DNA from: Patescibacteria group bacterium
Lineage (GTDB): Bacteria; Patescibacteriota; Microgenomatia; UBA8517
DNA: 64,000 nucleotides
Direction of reading: 5' to 3'
NCBI GenBank assembly: GCA_035549555.1
Contig: DASZQR010000010.1
Coordinates: 62,001-126,000, forward strand
Shown one piece after another: positions 22,808 through 32,198 of the stretch. The notes under the pieces are model-generated. The model ran no database searches, had not been told where the DNA came from, and saw only the letters and a program-made list of their open reading frames with translations. Every line of letters begins with the position of its first letter. Position 1 is the first letter of the stretch. The position numbers were made by a program, and so were the translations under genes.

Positions 22808-24694
22808 CTACTTTTTCTTCTGATTTTGTAGTTTCTCCACAGCTTCCAAGGCATTTTTTGCATCAGCGTAATCAGGTTTTAATTTTAAAGATTTATTAAT
22901 TTCTTGAATTGCCAAATCTAATTTTCCTTCATTTGCATAAGTTTTTCCAAGAAGAAGTGGCAATTTTGGATCAGTTGGCGAAAGGGGAATTGTATCGTTT
23001 ATTAAATTAATGGCCTGTTGTGTATAGCTTGCATCAAAGGGCGAAAGTTCAAGAAATACGCTCATTCTAGTTTCTCTTATGTTCATATTTCTTGGTGACT
23101 CACTAAATGCAATATCACTTTCGTTTAATGCATAAGGCGCAATTTGTGCAGCATCTGTTGCTTGTTTGTTATCTAAAAATCCAACAGTGACTGCTGTAAA
23201 AATTCTTGCAGCTTCGTTGTGATAAATAGCTTCATCGGGTTGATAATTTATTGCCGTTTGAATATCTTTTACGCTGTCGCTATATTGCCCGGCATTAAGT
23301 TCATTTTGTGCATAGTTGTAATGATAATCAGCGAGCCAGTACTTGGCAATTGTAAAAATTAAAAATCCTCCAACCATAAATATTCCAGCAATAAATAATT
23401 TTTGGTTATCACGAAGTGAGAAGCTTTGCTTATTTTCTATATTCTTTTTATTTAAAGTTATTGCAAGCGCGGGCATTATAAAAGTAAATACTGAAATAAT
23501 TACAACTGAAAATCCAAAAAAATTTGTAATCAAAATGGAAATGAAACCAGCAAGAAGGGCAATATTTTTTCGCAAAGTATAAATACAAACCCCAATAAAA
23601 ATTAAATAAGTAATAAGTCCAACTGCTCCAGTATTAGCGAGAAAATTAAGATATTCATTATGTGCTTTGTTATATAAATAATCCCATTCGCTTGTTGTGT
23701 TGTGTTCAATTGGTCGGTATTGCCAGTAAGAATATCCAAAAGTTTCAACTCCTGTTCCAAAGATAGGGTAATGCTCTGCAATTTGCAAAGCTCCTTTCCA
23801 AACTATTTCGCGGATCGCTCCAGATTCTGTTCCTCCTTCTGATGTGTCAGTAGTCTGCACAACTTGTTTGTGTTGTGCTAATTGAAAAATACTTGGTGTT
23901 ATATCAGTTCCAAAAATTAAAATTGCAGATAAAAATAAAACTCCAATAATAATCAATTGTTTCCAATATTTTTTGAAATAATAAATTCCAAAAATAAAAC
24001 TTGCTGCTGCAAGTCCAAGAAGTCCGCTTCTGGATTTTGTAAATAAAATACATGCAAAAAATATTACTGAAAGTGTTATATAAATTATCTTGTTTCTTTG
24101 TTGTTTTGTTTGAAACGCGCCGTACCACGCCAGTGGTACAAGCGAAGTAAGCATTGCTGCAAGCCAATTTGGCTGCCCTAAAGTTGCAAAAACGCGTGTT
24201 CTCACATCCTGCACCCAGCAATTATCATCAAATTTGCCGCTAACAAAAATACAACTTATGCTTCCTCCAAAATGTTCCATGATTCCATAAATGGCAACGA
24301 CAGTTGCAGAAATTAAAGTTATCAAAATTATTTTTTTAGATTTCTCTTTATCAAAATTATTTACAAATGCGAAGTAGAGAAGTGCATAACAAATTGTAGA
24401 AAGTAATCCGCCATTAAATCTTGAATAATATCCAAAGATAGAAGTTCGCTGATCTATTGAAAGAATTGTCGAAATAATTTGTGAGCCAATAAAAATTAAT
24501 AAGGGAATATCAAGAATTGTTCTTTTGAAAATAAATTTTTTGTTTTGAATGCTTTTAATTATCCAGGCCCCAGTAATCAAAACTGTAAAAATATAAACAA
24601 CAACAATTTTGTTAAATTCAAAAACTTCAGAAGTTTTAGGGTAAAAAATCAAGGGCGAAATAAAGAACAAAATATAAAAAAGCCATTCAATCAT
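22808..24694 (-). CDS. O-antigen ligase/polymerase-like membrane protein with TPR
   Basis: 628 aa. About a dozen membrane segments in the first 440 residues, with the Wzy_C/WaaL region carrying NKAHNEYLNFLANTG (about 344-358), the usual catalytic His loop. A soluble C-terminal part has tetratricopeptide repeats (about 450-620, for example LLLGKTYANEGKLDLAI). It transfers or joins glycan chains at the outer face of the membrane. Such TPR-tailed versions are common in CPR. The acceptor is unknown. Confidence 0.85.
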   Translation of the reverse strand: MIEWLFYILFFISPLIFYPKTSEVFEFNKIVVVYIFTVLITGAWIIKSIQNKKFIFKRTILDIPLLIFIGSQIISTILSIDQRTSIFGYYSRFNGGLLSTICYALLYFAFVNNFDKEKSKKIILITLISATVVAIYGIMEHFGGSISCIFVSGKFDDNCWVQDVRTRVFATLGQPNWLAAMLTSLVPLAWYGAFQTKQQRNKIIYITLSVIFFACILFTKSRSGLLGLAAASFIFGIYYFKKYWKQLIIIGVLFLSAILIFGTDITPSIFQLAQHKQVVQTTDTSEGGTESGAIREIVWKGALQIAEHYPIFGTGVETFGYSYWQYRPIEHNTTSEWDYLYNKAHNEYLNFLANTGAVGLITYLIFIGVCIYTLRKNIALLAGFISILITNFFGFSVVIISVFTFIMPALAITLNKKNIENKQSFSLRDNQKLFIAGIFMVGGFLIFTIAKYWLADYHYNYAQNELNAGQYSDSVKDIQTAINYQPDEAIYHNEAARIFTAVTVGFLDNKQATDAAQIAPYALNESDIAFSESPRNMNIRETRMSVFLELSPFDASYTQQAINLINDTIPLSPTDPKLPLLLGKTYANEGKLDLAIQEINKSLKLKPDYADAKNALEAVEKLQNQKKK

Positions 24695-24711
24695 TTATAG
24701 TCTAAATGTTA

Positions 24712-24747
24712 TCACAACTTGTTGTGACAAGACGGGTTAATACCCGT
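24712..24747. promoter_or_regulatory. Two inverted repeats in the mreB/O-antigen-ligase divergent promoter region
   Basis: TCACAAC-TT-GTTGTGA (24712-24727) and ACGGGT-TAAT-ACCCGT (24732-24747), both perfect in their arms, directly before TATACT (24750-24755), 11 nt from the mreB ATG. Likely operator sites; a terminator is unlikely because no gene ends here. Confidence 0.5.
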
Positions 24748-24766
24748 GTTATACTAGCTTCACATC

Positions 24767-25810
24767 ATGATCAATCGCATTCTTGGTCTTCTTAGTTTTG
24801 ATATCGGCATAGATTTAGGAACAGCAAACACTTTAGTTTTTGTAAAAACCAAGGGCATTGTTATTCGCGAGCCTTCGGTTGTAGCAAGGCAAAAAAAAAC
24901 TAAAGAAATATTATCAATCGGTTTATCTGCCAAAAAAATGCTTGGCCGCGCCCCAACTCTTATTGAAGTTGTTCGCCCCTTAAAAGATGGAGTTATTGCA
25001 GATTTTGACGCAACAGAAAGCATGCTCAAGTTTTATATCAGAAAAGTTCACGAATCAGGAAATATCATTCCCAAAATCCCAAGGCCCAAAGTTATTATTG
25101 GAATCCCGTCTGGTGTTACAGAAGTTGAGCGGCGCGCTGTAGCCGATGCTGCAATTCAGGCAGGTGCCAGAAAAGTTTATTTAGTTGAAGAGCCAATGGC
25201 CGCAGCAATTGGCGTCGGTCTTCCAATAGAAGATCCGGGAGGAAGTTTTATTGTCGATATCGGCGGCGGAACAACTGATATTGCGCTAATTTCTTTGGGC
25301 GGTGTTGTAGTTGGTAAGTCAATTCGCATTGCAGGTGATGAAATGGACGAAGCAATAATAAATTATGCGCGTCTAAAATATTCATTACTTTTAGGTCAGC
25401 CGACAGCTGAAAGCATTAAAATTTCTGTTGGATCAGTAGGGCAGACAAAAGAAAAATTCACAGTTGTAAGAGGCAGAGATTTGGAAACTGGTTTACCTAA
25501 ATCTATCAAATTAAATAGTGAAGAAATCGGCGAAGCTCTTGCCCCAACAATAAATGAAATAGTTGGAGAAATTCGAGACATTTTAGAAGAAGCTCCTCCA
25601 GAATTGGTAGCTGACGTTATGCAAAAAGGAATTTACCTGACGGGCGGCGGCTCGCAAATTGCAGGTTTTGATAAAGCAATAGGCGAAGTTACCAAAATGC
25701 CAGTGATTGTATCTGACGATCCATTAAGCAGTGTTGTCAAAGGTGCAGGAAAACTTTTAGAAAATGAAAAGTTACTAACCCAGATTAAAGTTACTAGTGG
25801 AATAAAGTAG
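24767..25810 (+). CDS. mreB: Rod shape-determining protein MreB
   Basis: Bacterial actin, 347 aa. Phosphate 1 motif DIGIDLGTANTL (about 12-23), phosphate 2 DIGGGTTDIAL (about 163-173), adenosine motif TGGGSQIAGFD (about 294-304). MINRILGL at the N-terminus may form the membrane-binding helix. It directs peptidoglycan synthesis along the side wall. PBP2, its usual partner, is encoded 0.9 kb downstream, with two unknown genes between. Confidence 0.96.
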   Translation: MINRILGLLSFDIGIDLGTANTLVFVKTKGIVIREPSVVARQKKTKEILSIGLSAKKMLGRAPTLIEVVRPLKDGVIADFDATESMLKFYIRKVHESGNIIPKIPRPKVIIGIPSGVTEVERRAVADAAIQAGARKVYLVEEPMAAAIGVGLPIEDPGGSFIVDIGGGTTDIALISLGGVVVGKSIRIAGDEMDEAIINYARLKYSLLLGQPTAESIKISVGSVGQTKEKFTVVRGRDLETGLPKSIKLNSEEIGEALAPTINEIVGEIRDILEEAPPELVADVMQKGIYLTGGGSQIAGFDKAIGEVTKMPVIVSDDPLSSVVKGAGKLLENEKLLTQIKVTSGIK

Positions 25811-25814
25811 TCTA

Positions 25815-26039
25815 TTAAGATTTTCCTGATAATTTAGTGTAATAAAGATAATGTGCTGACAATTCGCTACATGTTTCAGAGCTAATTGTTCTTAACCCTT
25901 TTTGAATTTCAAGACTTTCTACTATTTTTTCAGAAGATTCTACACCTTCTTTAATTGCTCTCCGAATGTCAGAAACTTTATCTGACTGCAACAAAAGAAC
26001 GTTTTTCATATTCCGATGTGTTATTGATTCAACTGCCAT
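25815..26039 (-). CDS. Unknown small protein
   Basis: 74 aa, no family recognised. Helical, with a heptad-like KSxKVSDIRRAIKEGVESSEKIVESL stretch starting about residue 20 (shortened here to its sense, not the exact text) and one Cys. Convergent with mreB, 4 nt apart. No Shine-Dalgarno is seen. Confidence 0.5.
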   Translation of the reverse strand: MAVESITHRNMKNVLLLQSDKVSDIRRAIKEGVESSEKIVESLEIQKGLRTISSETCSELSAHYLYYTKLSGKS

Positions 26040-26166
26040 AATTAATAAATCTTTATACTACAAACTTTATTATTTGCAAATGTGTAAAATCTTCACATAT
26101 TTTGCCCGTTGCATATTGATAAGTTAGAAAATAAAATATAATTCTTCTTAGGAAGGAATCCAGTTT

Positions 26167-26658
26167 ATGTCAGCAGAATTAATTAATGTTCGTCAAAATT
26201 TTCAATATGCCCAAGTTGGTGCTTTGAAACTTAGCGACAAAGAAAAAGTCGATGAATTATTGCTTGTCAAAAAAGAAACAAGAAAAAGACTAACCCGATT
26301 AGTAAATGGAATGAGAAAGCTCGTCTCGCTTGATGAAATAAAATCAGAAATGCTTGAAAAATACACACATGCAAGGGAAGTAGAAGCATCTGTTGTGTTT
26401 TTAATTACAGAAGAAAATGGCAATGAATATGAAGATAGTAGTGATTTCCACTTAGACCATGATTTTTATTTAGTCACAGACGACACAAATAATATTTTTG
26501 GCACAGCCAATAGATATGCAATTTCCACACCCAGAGGAAGATTAATAGTTGATGTTCATTCTCCAAAATCTGCAAAAGAGCAAGAGTGGGCAACGGAAAA
26601 ATTAAATGTTTTAGCAACGGGAAGATATCCTGAAGGGATAATAAAAGAAATTCTCTAA
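26167..26658 (+). CDS. Unknown protein before PBP2
   Basis: 163 aa, not recognised. N-terminal helices (about 15-75) rich in Lys/Leu/Arg, then an acidic beta part with DFHLDHDFYLVTDDTNN (about 97-113). It has a proper Shine-Dalgarno (AGGAAGGA) 8 nt before the ATG and TATAAT 17 nt further up, so it is a leadered gene. It may be co-transcribed with PBP2 (38 nt gap). Confidence 0.55.
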   Translation: MSAELINVRQNFQYAQVGALKLSDKEKVDELLLVKKETRKRLTRLVNGMRKLVSLDEIKSEMLEKYTHAREVEASVVFLITEENGNEYEDSSDFHLDHDFYLVTDDTNNIFGTANRYAISTPRGRLIVDVHSPKSAKEQEWATEKLNVLATGRYPEGIIKEIL

Positions 26659-26696
26659 CAATCTATTGCTTTCTTCTTGTAGAATTATAGATACCA

Positions 26697-28388
26697 ATGA
26701 ATACTCTTGATGATTCTCCAAATCCTGGTTGGCTTTCCTGGTTTTTAAAAGGTTTACTTGTTTTAGTTGCAGTGATTTTATTTGCTCGCTTAGGCGAACT
26801 TCAAATTATAAAAGGTGATTATTATAGAACATTATCTGATGACAATCGTATTCGCCGTATTCCAATTCTCGCTCCTCGTGGGCAAATACTCGGAAGCGAT
26901 GGTACTCCAATTGTTGGTAACACTCCCATCCAGGAAAAAATTATATTTACGACAAATGGTTTTGAAAAAAGTTTGGACACAACTGATACAAGTGCAATTA
27001 ATAGTATTACAGAAAGTAAACGGGATTATTATTTAGGCCCTGACGCTGCGCATTTAACTGGTTATTTAAGCGAAGTTGACGCTGATGAAGTTAATAAAGT
27101 CGATCCAAATTGCCCTGATAAAGGCCCAAGAATTACAAATAGTTATGTTGGCGTAAGCGGACTTGAACAGGAATATGATTGTACTCTTCGCGGAATTGAT
27201 GGCGAAGAGTTAATTGAAGTTGATGCGGCTGGAAATCCTGTTCGAGTTTTAGGAATTAAAAATCCAGTTCCGGGAAGTGATATTAAAACTACAATTAATG
27301 TCGGGTTACAGCAAAAAGTTGCTGATACCGTAAATAATTTAAAAATAAACACCTCAGAAGGAGAAAATCTTCCTGTAGGCCGCAAAGGTTCTATTGTTAT
27401 TACTAATGGCCAGGGCGCGGTTCTTGCAATGTATTCTTTCCCCAGTTTTGATCCAAATGATTTCATAAACAGTAATTCAAAAAAACTAAGTAGTTATTTT
27501 ACTGATCCAAATCTTCCACTTTTCAATAGAAGCCTTGATGGTCTTTATCATCCAGGTTCCACATTTAAAATTGTTACTTCAACTGCAGCTCTTGAAGAAA
27601 ATAAAATTGACACGAATTTTACATATGATGATGTTGGATATGTTGAATTAAATGGCTATAAATACGACAACTGGTATTGGGATGAATATGGAAAAACAGA
27701 AGGTCCAATAAATATTGTTCGTGCAATAGCAAGGTCTACAGATACTTTCTTTTATAAAGTCGGGGAAATGGTTGGTATTGACGATTTGTCTTCATGGGCC
27801 AAAAAATTCGGGCTTGATAAACCTTCAGGAATTGATTTGCCAAATGAAGCGACAGGAATCATCCCGTCTCCTGCGTGGAAACGGCAATTCAACGGCGAAA
27901 AATGGTTTTTGGGAGATACCTATAACGTTTCAATTGGCCAGGGAGATGTAAATCTTACTCCAGTTGCATCAAATATTTTGGCATCAGTCGTTGCAAACGA
28001 CGGGCAGATTTGTAAGCCTTATGTAAACGCCTCAGTTGGAAAAAGTTGTTACAGTCTAAATTTAAATCCAAATACTTTATCAACAATTAAAGAAGGAATG
28101 ATTGATGCCTGCTCAACAGGCGGAACAGGTTTTCCATTTTTCCCTTGGAATAGTCCAGATGTCACAGGTTCTGCACAAGTTTCTGGCCCTCAAGTGACTG
28201 TTGCCTGTAAAACAGGAACTGCAGAAACAGGAGATCAAAATCTTACCCATGCCTGGTTTGCCGCTTTTGCTCCAGCAGATAATCCAAAAATTGTTATTGA
28301 TGTAATAGTAGAAAAAGCAGGCCAGGGTTCAGAAGTAGCCGCTCCAATAGCAAAGGAGATTCTTGGATATTATTTTGGCAAAAAGTAA
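26697..28388 (+). CDS. mrdA: Penicillin-binding protein 2 (transpeptidase)
   Basis: 563 aa. One N-terminal membrane segment (about 12-30), a dimerisation domain with RRIPILAPRGQILGSDG (about 51-67), and the transpeptidase domain with STFK (Ser about 283 in HPGSTFK), STD (about 343) and KTGTAETG (about 504). It cross-links peptidoglycan during elongation with MreB. The second motif reads SxD as in other PBP2 proteins. Probably complete, slightly short because the C-terminal tail is absent. Confidence 0.93.
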   Translation: MNTLDDSPNPGWLSWFLKGLLVLVAVILFARLGELQIIKGDYYRTLSDDNRIRRIPILAPRGQILGSDGTPIVGNTPIQEKIIFTTNGFEKSLDTTDTSAINSITESKRDYYLGPDAAHLTGYLSEVDADEVNKVDPNCPDKGPRITNSYVGVSGLEQEYDCTLRGIDGEELIEVDAAGNPVRVLGIKNPVPGSDIKTTINVGLQQKVADTVNNLKINTSEGENLPVGRKGSIVITNGQGAVLAMYSFPSFDPNDFINSNSKKLSSYFTDPNLPLFNRSLDGLYHPGSTFKIVTSTAALEENKIDTNFTYDDVGYVELNGYKYDNWYWDEYGKTEGPINIVRAIARSTDTFFYKVGEMVGIDDLSSWAKKFGLDKPSGIDLPNEATGIIPSPAWKRQFNGEKWFLGDTYNVSIGQGDVNLTPVASNILASVVANDGQICKPYVNASVGKSCYSLNLNPNTLSTIKEGMIDACSTGGTGFPFFPWNSPDVTGSAQVSGPQVTVACKTGTAETGDQNLTHAWFAAFAPADNPKIVIDVIVEKAGQGSEVAAPIAKEILGYYFGKK

Positions 28389-28399
28389 TATAATGAATT

Positions 28400-28771
28400 A
28401 TGTCAGATAAAGGTATAGACACTGAAACGACACTTACCCCGGAAGAAAAAACCTCACAACTCAATAGTATCTTTAAAAGAGTTCTTCGAAATAACGATCT
28501 TGCTGAGCAGGCAAAGCTCACCAAGAGAAATATTGAAATTACTCCAAGTTTGTTTCTAACTCCAAATCATGAATTACAAATGGTCCAAGAAAACAAAATT
28601 GATCTATATAAATTGGATCAAGAAACAGGAAAAATTACAAACAATAACGGACAAGAGTTTTCTGGTAAATATGAATCTCTTTTTCCTGGAACAAATTTAA
28701 AAACAATCGAAGAAACAATGAAAAAGGTTGACAATTTAACATACCCAACACAAAAACTTGATGCAGCTTAA
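28400..28771 (+). CDS. Unknown acidic protein between PBP2 and DprA
   Basis: 123 aa, no family recognised. Helical N-terminal half, then a predicted beta part (LYKLDQETGKITNNNGQEF). TATAAT lies 5 nt before the ATG inside the end of PBP2, with no Shine-Dalgarno, so it seems to have its own leaderless promoter. It overlaps dprA by 11 nt. Confidence 0.55.
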   Translation: MSDKGIDTETTLTPEEKTSQLNSIFKRVLRNNDLAEQAKLTKRNIEITPSLFLTPNHELQMVQENKIDLYKLDQETGKITNNNGQEFSGKYESLFPGTNLKTIEETMKKVDNLTYPTQKLDAA

Positions 28772-29351
28772 AATCCAGGATGAACTTCTTAATGTTTTCA
28801 TAAAAGGAACTTATTTACCAAAAGACAAAAACGCAGTTGCAGTTGTCGGCTCCCGTAAAATTAGCACTCGCGGACAAAAACTAGCATATGATTTTGCATT
28901 TTATCTAGCCAAAAATAAATTTACAATTGTCTCTGGTCTTGCCTTAGGGGTTGATACCTTGGCGCACTCTGCAGCTCTTGACGCAGATGGGAGAACAATC
29001 GCAGTTTTAGCTCATGGTTTAGACAGAGTTTACCCTCAAGAAAACAAAAAACTGGCAGAAAAAATAATTAAGCATGGATGTTTATTAACAAAATTTAAAG
29101 AGTGTACAACCCCTGTTGGCAAAAACTTTTTAGCTCGTAATCAAATCATTGCAGGTCTTTCTAGAGCCGTAGTTGTAATTGAAGGAGAAAAAAGATCAGG
29201 AAGTATTAGCACAGCAAATCACGCAGCAAATTTAGGAGTTGAAGTTTTTGCAATACCTGGAAGCCCTGCAACAGATTGGCTCATCGAAAACGGTGCAAAT
29301 ATTGCAAATAAACCTGAAGATGTATTAGATTATCTTAATGGCAGATATTAA
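28761..29351 (+). CDS. dprA: DprA-like DNA-processing protein, single-domain
   Basis: Rossmann core of DprA/Smf only: VVGSRKISTRG (about 28-38), SGLALGVDTLAH (about 56-67), AHGLDRVYPQEN (about 83-94), FLARNQIIAGLS (about 121-132) and GSISTANHA. It loads RecA on incoming single-stranded DNA. Typical DprA is 280-380 aa; here (196 aa) both the N-terminal SAM and C-terminal winged-helix domains are missing. Overlaps both neighbours by 11-14 nt. Confidence 0.88.
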   Translation: MQLKIQDELLNVFIKGTYLPKDKNAVAVVGSRKISTRGQKLAYDFAFYLAKNKFTIVSGLALGVDTLAHSAALDADGRTIAVLAHGLDRVYPQENKKLAEKIIKHGCLLTKFKECTTPVGKNFLARNQIIAGLSRAVVVIEGEKRSGSISTANHAANLGVEVFAIPGSPATDWLIENGANIANKPEDVLDYLNGRY

Positions 29352-30183
29352 ACCAGACAACCCACCCGCAACTGGAAAAGTCAGCAGAAGAACATTTTTG
29401 AGACTATTTGGGCTTGGAATTATAAGTTCTACCTTAGTCACTACCGGAGCTGCCGCACTTTTGTCGAGAAAAGATAGTCTAGCTGATACTTCAAATGTTT
29501 TTGCAGAATTTACTGCCTTACAAAAAGAAGAAGGAAACATGCAAGCCTTTCAAATGCTGGCTAATGTAATTGTCAACAAAATCCACTTAAATCCTAGTCC
29601 TGATATTTCTGAAGTTGTTTATATCTCTTTAGAAAATGGCACATATAGAAATAACCAAAACTGTAGTTTTTATTACACAAAGTATCTAAATATCGAAAAT
29701 AACATTTTTGAAGACTGTTATTGTACAAATTCAAATGGTGTAAATACGAATATTCCTGTTGGTGATTTTCCTAAATTTATAACCACAGAAGATACGACTA
29801 TACGAGTAATTATTAGTAAAAACGAACAAAAAACAGGAAAACTGGTGCTTAGCGAAGATTTAGAAGTCGCCATATATACAAACAAGCAATCAGTAGCACG
29901 AACAAACACCACACATTTAAGTATAAATGCTACGGATTCGTCTGGCACAAACATACATCTAGATCTTGAAGAAAATATAATAGAACAGCAAATAAATGGA
30001 AGATTTAAACAACAAATAATAGAATATACTTTTGATAACAATGTAGATGTTTCAAAAGATGGATATATTAAATATGACTCAAAAGGAAATGTAATTTCTT
30101 CGTCAAATAACGGAAATGAGCACTTATATAAAGATGATTTTTTTATGCTTCAATCAGCTTACGAAGGAACTTCTCTCTCTTGA
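29338..30183 (+). CDS. Exported protein with Tat-type signal
   Basis: 281 aa. A twin-arginine motif SRRTFLRLFGLG (about 16-27) leads into a hydrophobic stretch and an Ala-rich cleavage region (about 39-41). The mature part is beta-rich with paired cysteines (about 108-127, NCSF and CYCT). No domain recognised. The ATG overlaps the end of dprA. Twin-Arg export implies a protein folded before transport. No tat genes are in the window. Confidence 0.65.
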   Translation: MADIKPDNPPATGKVSRRTFLRLFGLGIISSTLVTTGAAALLSRKDSLADTSNVFAEFTALQKEEGNMQAFQMLANVIVNKIHLNPSPDISEVVYISLENGTYRNNQNCSFYYTKYLNIENNIFEDCYCTNSNGVNTNIPVGDFPKFITTEDTTIRVIISKNEQKTGKLVLSEDLEVAIYTNKQSVARTNTTHLSINATDSSGTNIHLDLEENIIEQQINGRFKQQIIEYTFDNNVDVSKDGYIKYDSKGNVISSSNNGNEHLYKDDFFMLQSAYEGTSLS

Positions 30184-30242
30184 CACCTCTGATAACATAA
30201 TCTCTATGATGTAATCATCACAAGCTTAGCTTATACTTATAT

Positions 30243-32198
30243 ATGGATCTAATTATTGTTGAGTCGCCAACTAAGGCAAAAACTTTAAACCGATTTCTTG
30301 GAAAAGATTACCAGGTAGAAGCAACCATGGGCCATATTAAGGATTTGCCCAAATCAAAATTAGGAATTGATGTCGAGCATAATTTTAAGCCTGACTATCA
30401 AGAAATGGAAAAAAAGCTTGATGTTATAAAATCTCTTCAAAAAGATTCTAAAAAAGCCAAAATGGTTTATATCGCGACAGATCCTGACCGCGAAGGGGAA
30501 GCTATTGCAGCGCACGTTAGCGAAGTTGTTGAAAATAAAAATAAAAAAAGAATTACATTTCATGAAATTACAAAAGAGGCTGTCGAAGAAGCTATTGCCC
30601 ATCCGCGTGCTATTGATAAACATTTAGTTGATGCACAAATTGGCCGCCGGGTTTTAGATCGTTTGGTTGGTTATGAATTATCGCCGCTTTTATGGAAAAA
30701 AGTTCGCCGCGGTTTATCAGCTGGCCGTGTACAGTCAGTCGCAGTCCGTTTAATAGTTGATAAAGAAAAAGAAATTGAAAAATTTAAGCCTGAAGAATTC
30801 TGGCAGATTTTTGCAGACGTTAAAGGTAAAGCAAACAAAAAGTTTACTGTTGAACTTGTAAAAGTAAAAGATAAAAAATTTGAGTCACATGACAAAAAGA
30901 CTTCTGATGAAATAGTCAAAGACTTAAACAAAGCAAATTATGTTGTAAGCGATATTAAAAAACGCGAAATGCATAAACTTCCTTACGCGCCTTTTACTAC
31001 AAGCACAATGACTCAGTCTGCCGCAATTTCATTCGGATGGAGTGCAAAGCGCACAATGCGCGCCGCTCAAAACCTTTATGAAGAAGGTTTAATTACTTAT
31101 CACAGAACTGACTCTGTAAATCTTAATACTACAGCTGTAGCTAAAGTTAGAGATTATATTAAGAAAGAATTTGGTGACAAATACGTTCCCGCAGCTCCCC
31201 GATTGTACAAAGTACAATCGAAAAACGCACAGGAGGCACATGAAGCAATTCGCCCGACTAACCCAACAATTAAATCAAAAGAAGATTTGGCAGGAGATTT
31301 TAAAAAACTGTATGAATTAATTTGGAAAAGGTTCACTGCATGCCAAATGGCAGAATCAGTTTTTGATTCAACTACTATTGATGTTAAAGCATCTGACTAT
31401 TTATTGAGAGCTTCTGGCCAAATTATGAAATTTGATGGATGGAGAAAAGTCATGCCAAAAGCAGTTTCAGCTGACGAAGTTGAGTTGCCAAGCGTAGAAA
31501 AAGAAGAAAAATTAGATTTAATAAAAGTTAATCCAATTCAAAAATTCACAGAGCCTCCAGCAAGATATAATGAAGCCTCTTTAATTAAAACTCTTGAAAA
31601 ATTAGGAATTGGCCGTCCTTCAACTTACGCTCCAATTATTTCAACAATTCAGGTAAGGCAATATGTGGAGAAAAAAGAACGCAAGTTTTTTGCAACTCCA
31701 GTTGGGATTGCAGTTACAGATTTTCTTTCACAAAACTTTCCAGAGGTACTAGATTATAAATTTACCGCAGACATGGAGGACGATCTGGATCAGGTCGCCG
31801 CAGGCGATAAAAGTTGGGAAAAAGAGATTAAAGTATTTTATGGGCCTTTCCATAAAAAATTGGAAGACGTTACCAAAAATGCAAAACGAATTGCAATTCC
31901 AGTTGAAAAAACAGGGCGCAAATGTCCTTTGTGCAAAGAAGGGGATGAAGTAATAAGAATTGGAAGATTTGGAAAATTTTTGAGTTGTTCTCGTTTTCCT
32001 GACTGCAAATATACAGGAAAATATATGGAAAAAATCGGCATGACTTGTCCAAAATGTAAAAAAGGTGACGTGATAGTTAAAAAGACTTCAAAAGGCAGAC
32101 CGTTTTTTGGCTGCAGCAGATATCCAGAATGTGATTTTGCAAGCTGGCAAAATCCAAAATTAGAGAAAAAGAAAAAAGAAGAAAAGAAAGACAATTAA
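30243..32198 (+). CDS. topA: DNA topoisomerase I
   Basis: 651 aa. Toprim domain at the start (IVESPTKAKTLNRFLG with catalytic Glu, DPDREGEAIAAH near 80-91), active-site Tyr in ITYHRTDSVNL (about 284), then two C-terminal four-Cys zinc ribbons (about 560-590 and 600-630; CPLC, CPKC). It relaxes negative supercoils. TATACT lies 5 nt before the ATG. The last 4 bp overlap the convergent gene. Confidence 0.97.
   Translation: MDLIIVESPTKAKTLNRFLGKDYQVEATMGHIKDLPKSKLGIDVEHNFKPDYQEMEKKLDVIKSLQKDSKKAKMVYIATDPDREGEAIAAHVSEVVENKNKKRITFHEITKEAVEEAIAHPRAIDKHLVDAQIGRRVLDRLVGYELSPLLWKKVRRGLSAGRVQSVAVRLIVDKEKEIEKFKPEEFWQIFADVKGKANKKFTVELVKVKDKKFESHDKKTSDEIVKDLNKANYVVSDIKKREMHKLPYAPFTTSTMTQSAAISFGWSAKRTMRAAQNLYEEGLITYHRTDSVNLNTTAVAKVRDYIKKEFGDKYVPAAPRLYKVQSKNAQEAHEAIRPTNPTIKSKEDLAGDFKKLYELIWKRFTACQMAESVFDSTTIDVKASDYLLRASGQIMKFDGWRKVMPKAVSADEVELPSVEKEEKLDLIKVNPIQKFTEPPARYNEASLIKTLEKLGIGRPSTYAPIISTIQVRQYVEKKERKFFATPVGIAVTDFLSQNFPEVLDYKFTADMEDDLDQVAAGDKSWEKEIKVFYGPFHKKLEDVTKNAKRIAIPVEKTGRKCPLCKEGDEVIRIGRFGKFLSCSRFPDCKYTGKYMEKIGMTCPKCKKGDVIVKKTSKGRPFFGCSRYPECDFASWQNPKLEKKKKEEKKDN

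Noticed and set aside
27720-27735. PBP2 second motif STD instead of SxN
   Set aside because: PBP2-class enzymes normally have SxD here, so nothing is missing.
8719-30226. Shared 17-mer ATGTAATCATCACAAGC upstream of topA and between secE and nusG
   Set aside because: A single 17-nt match in AT-rich DNA of this size can arise by chance, and the two sites have different contexts.
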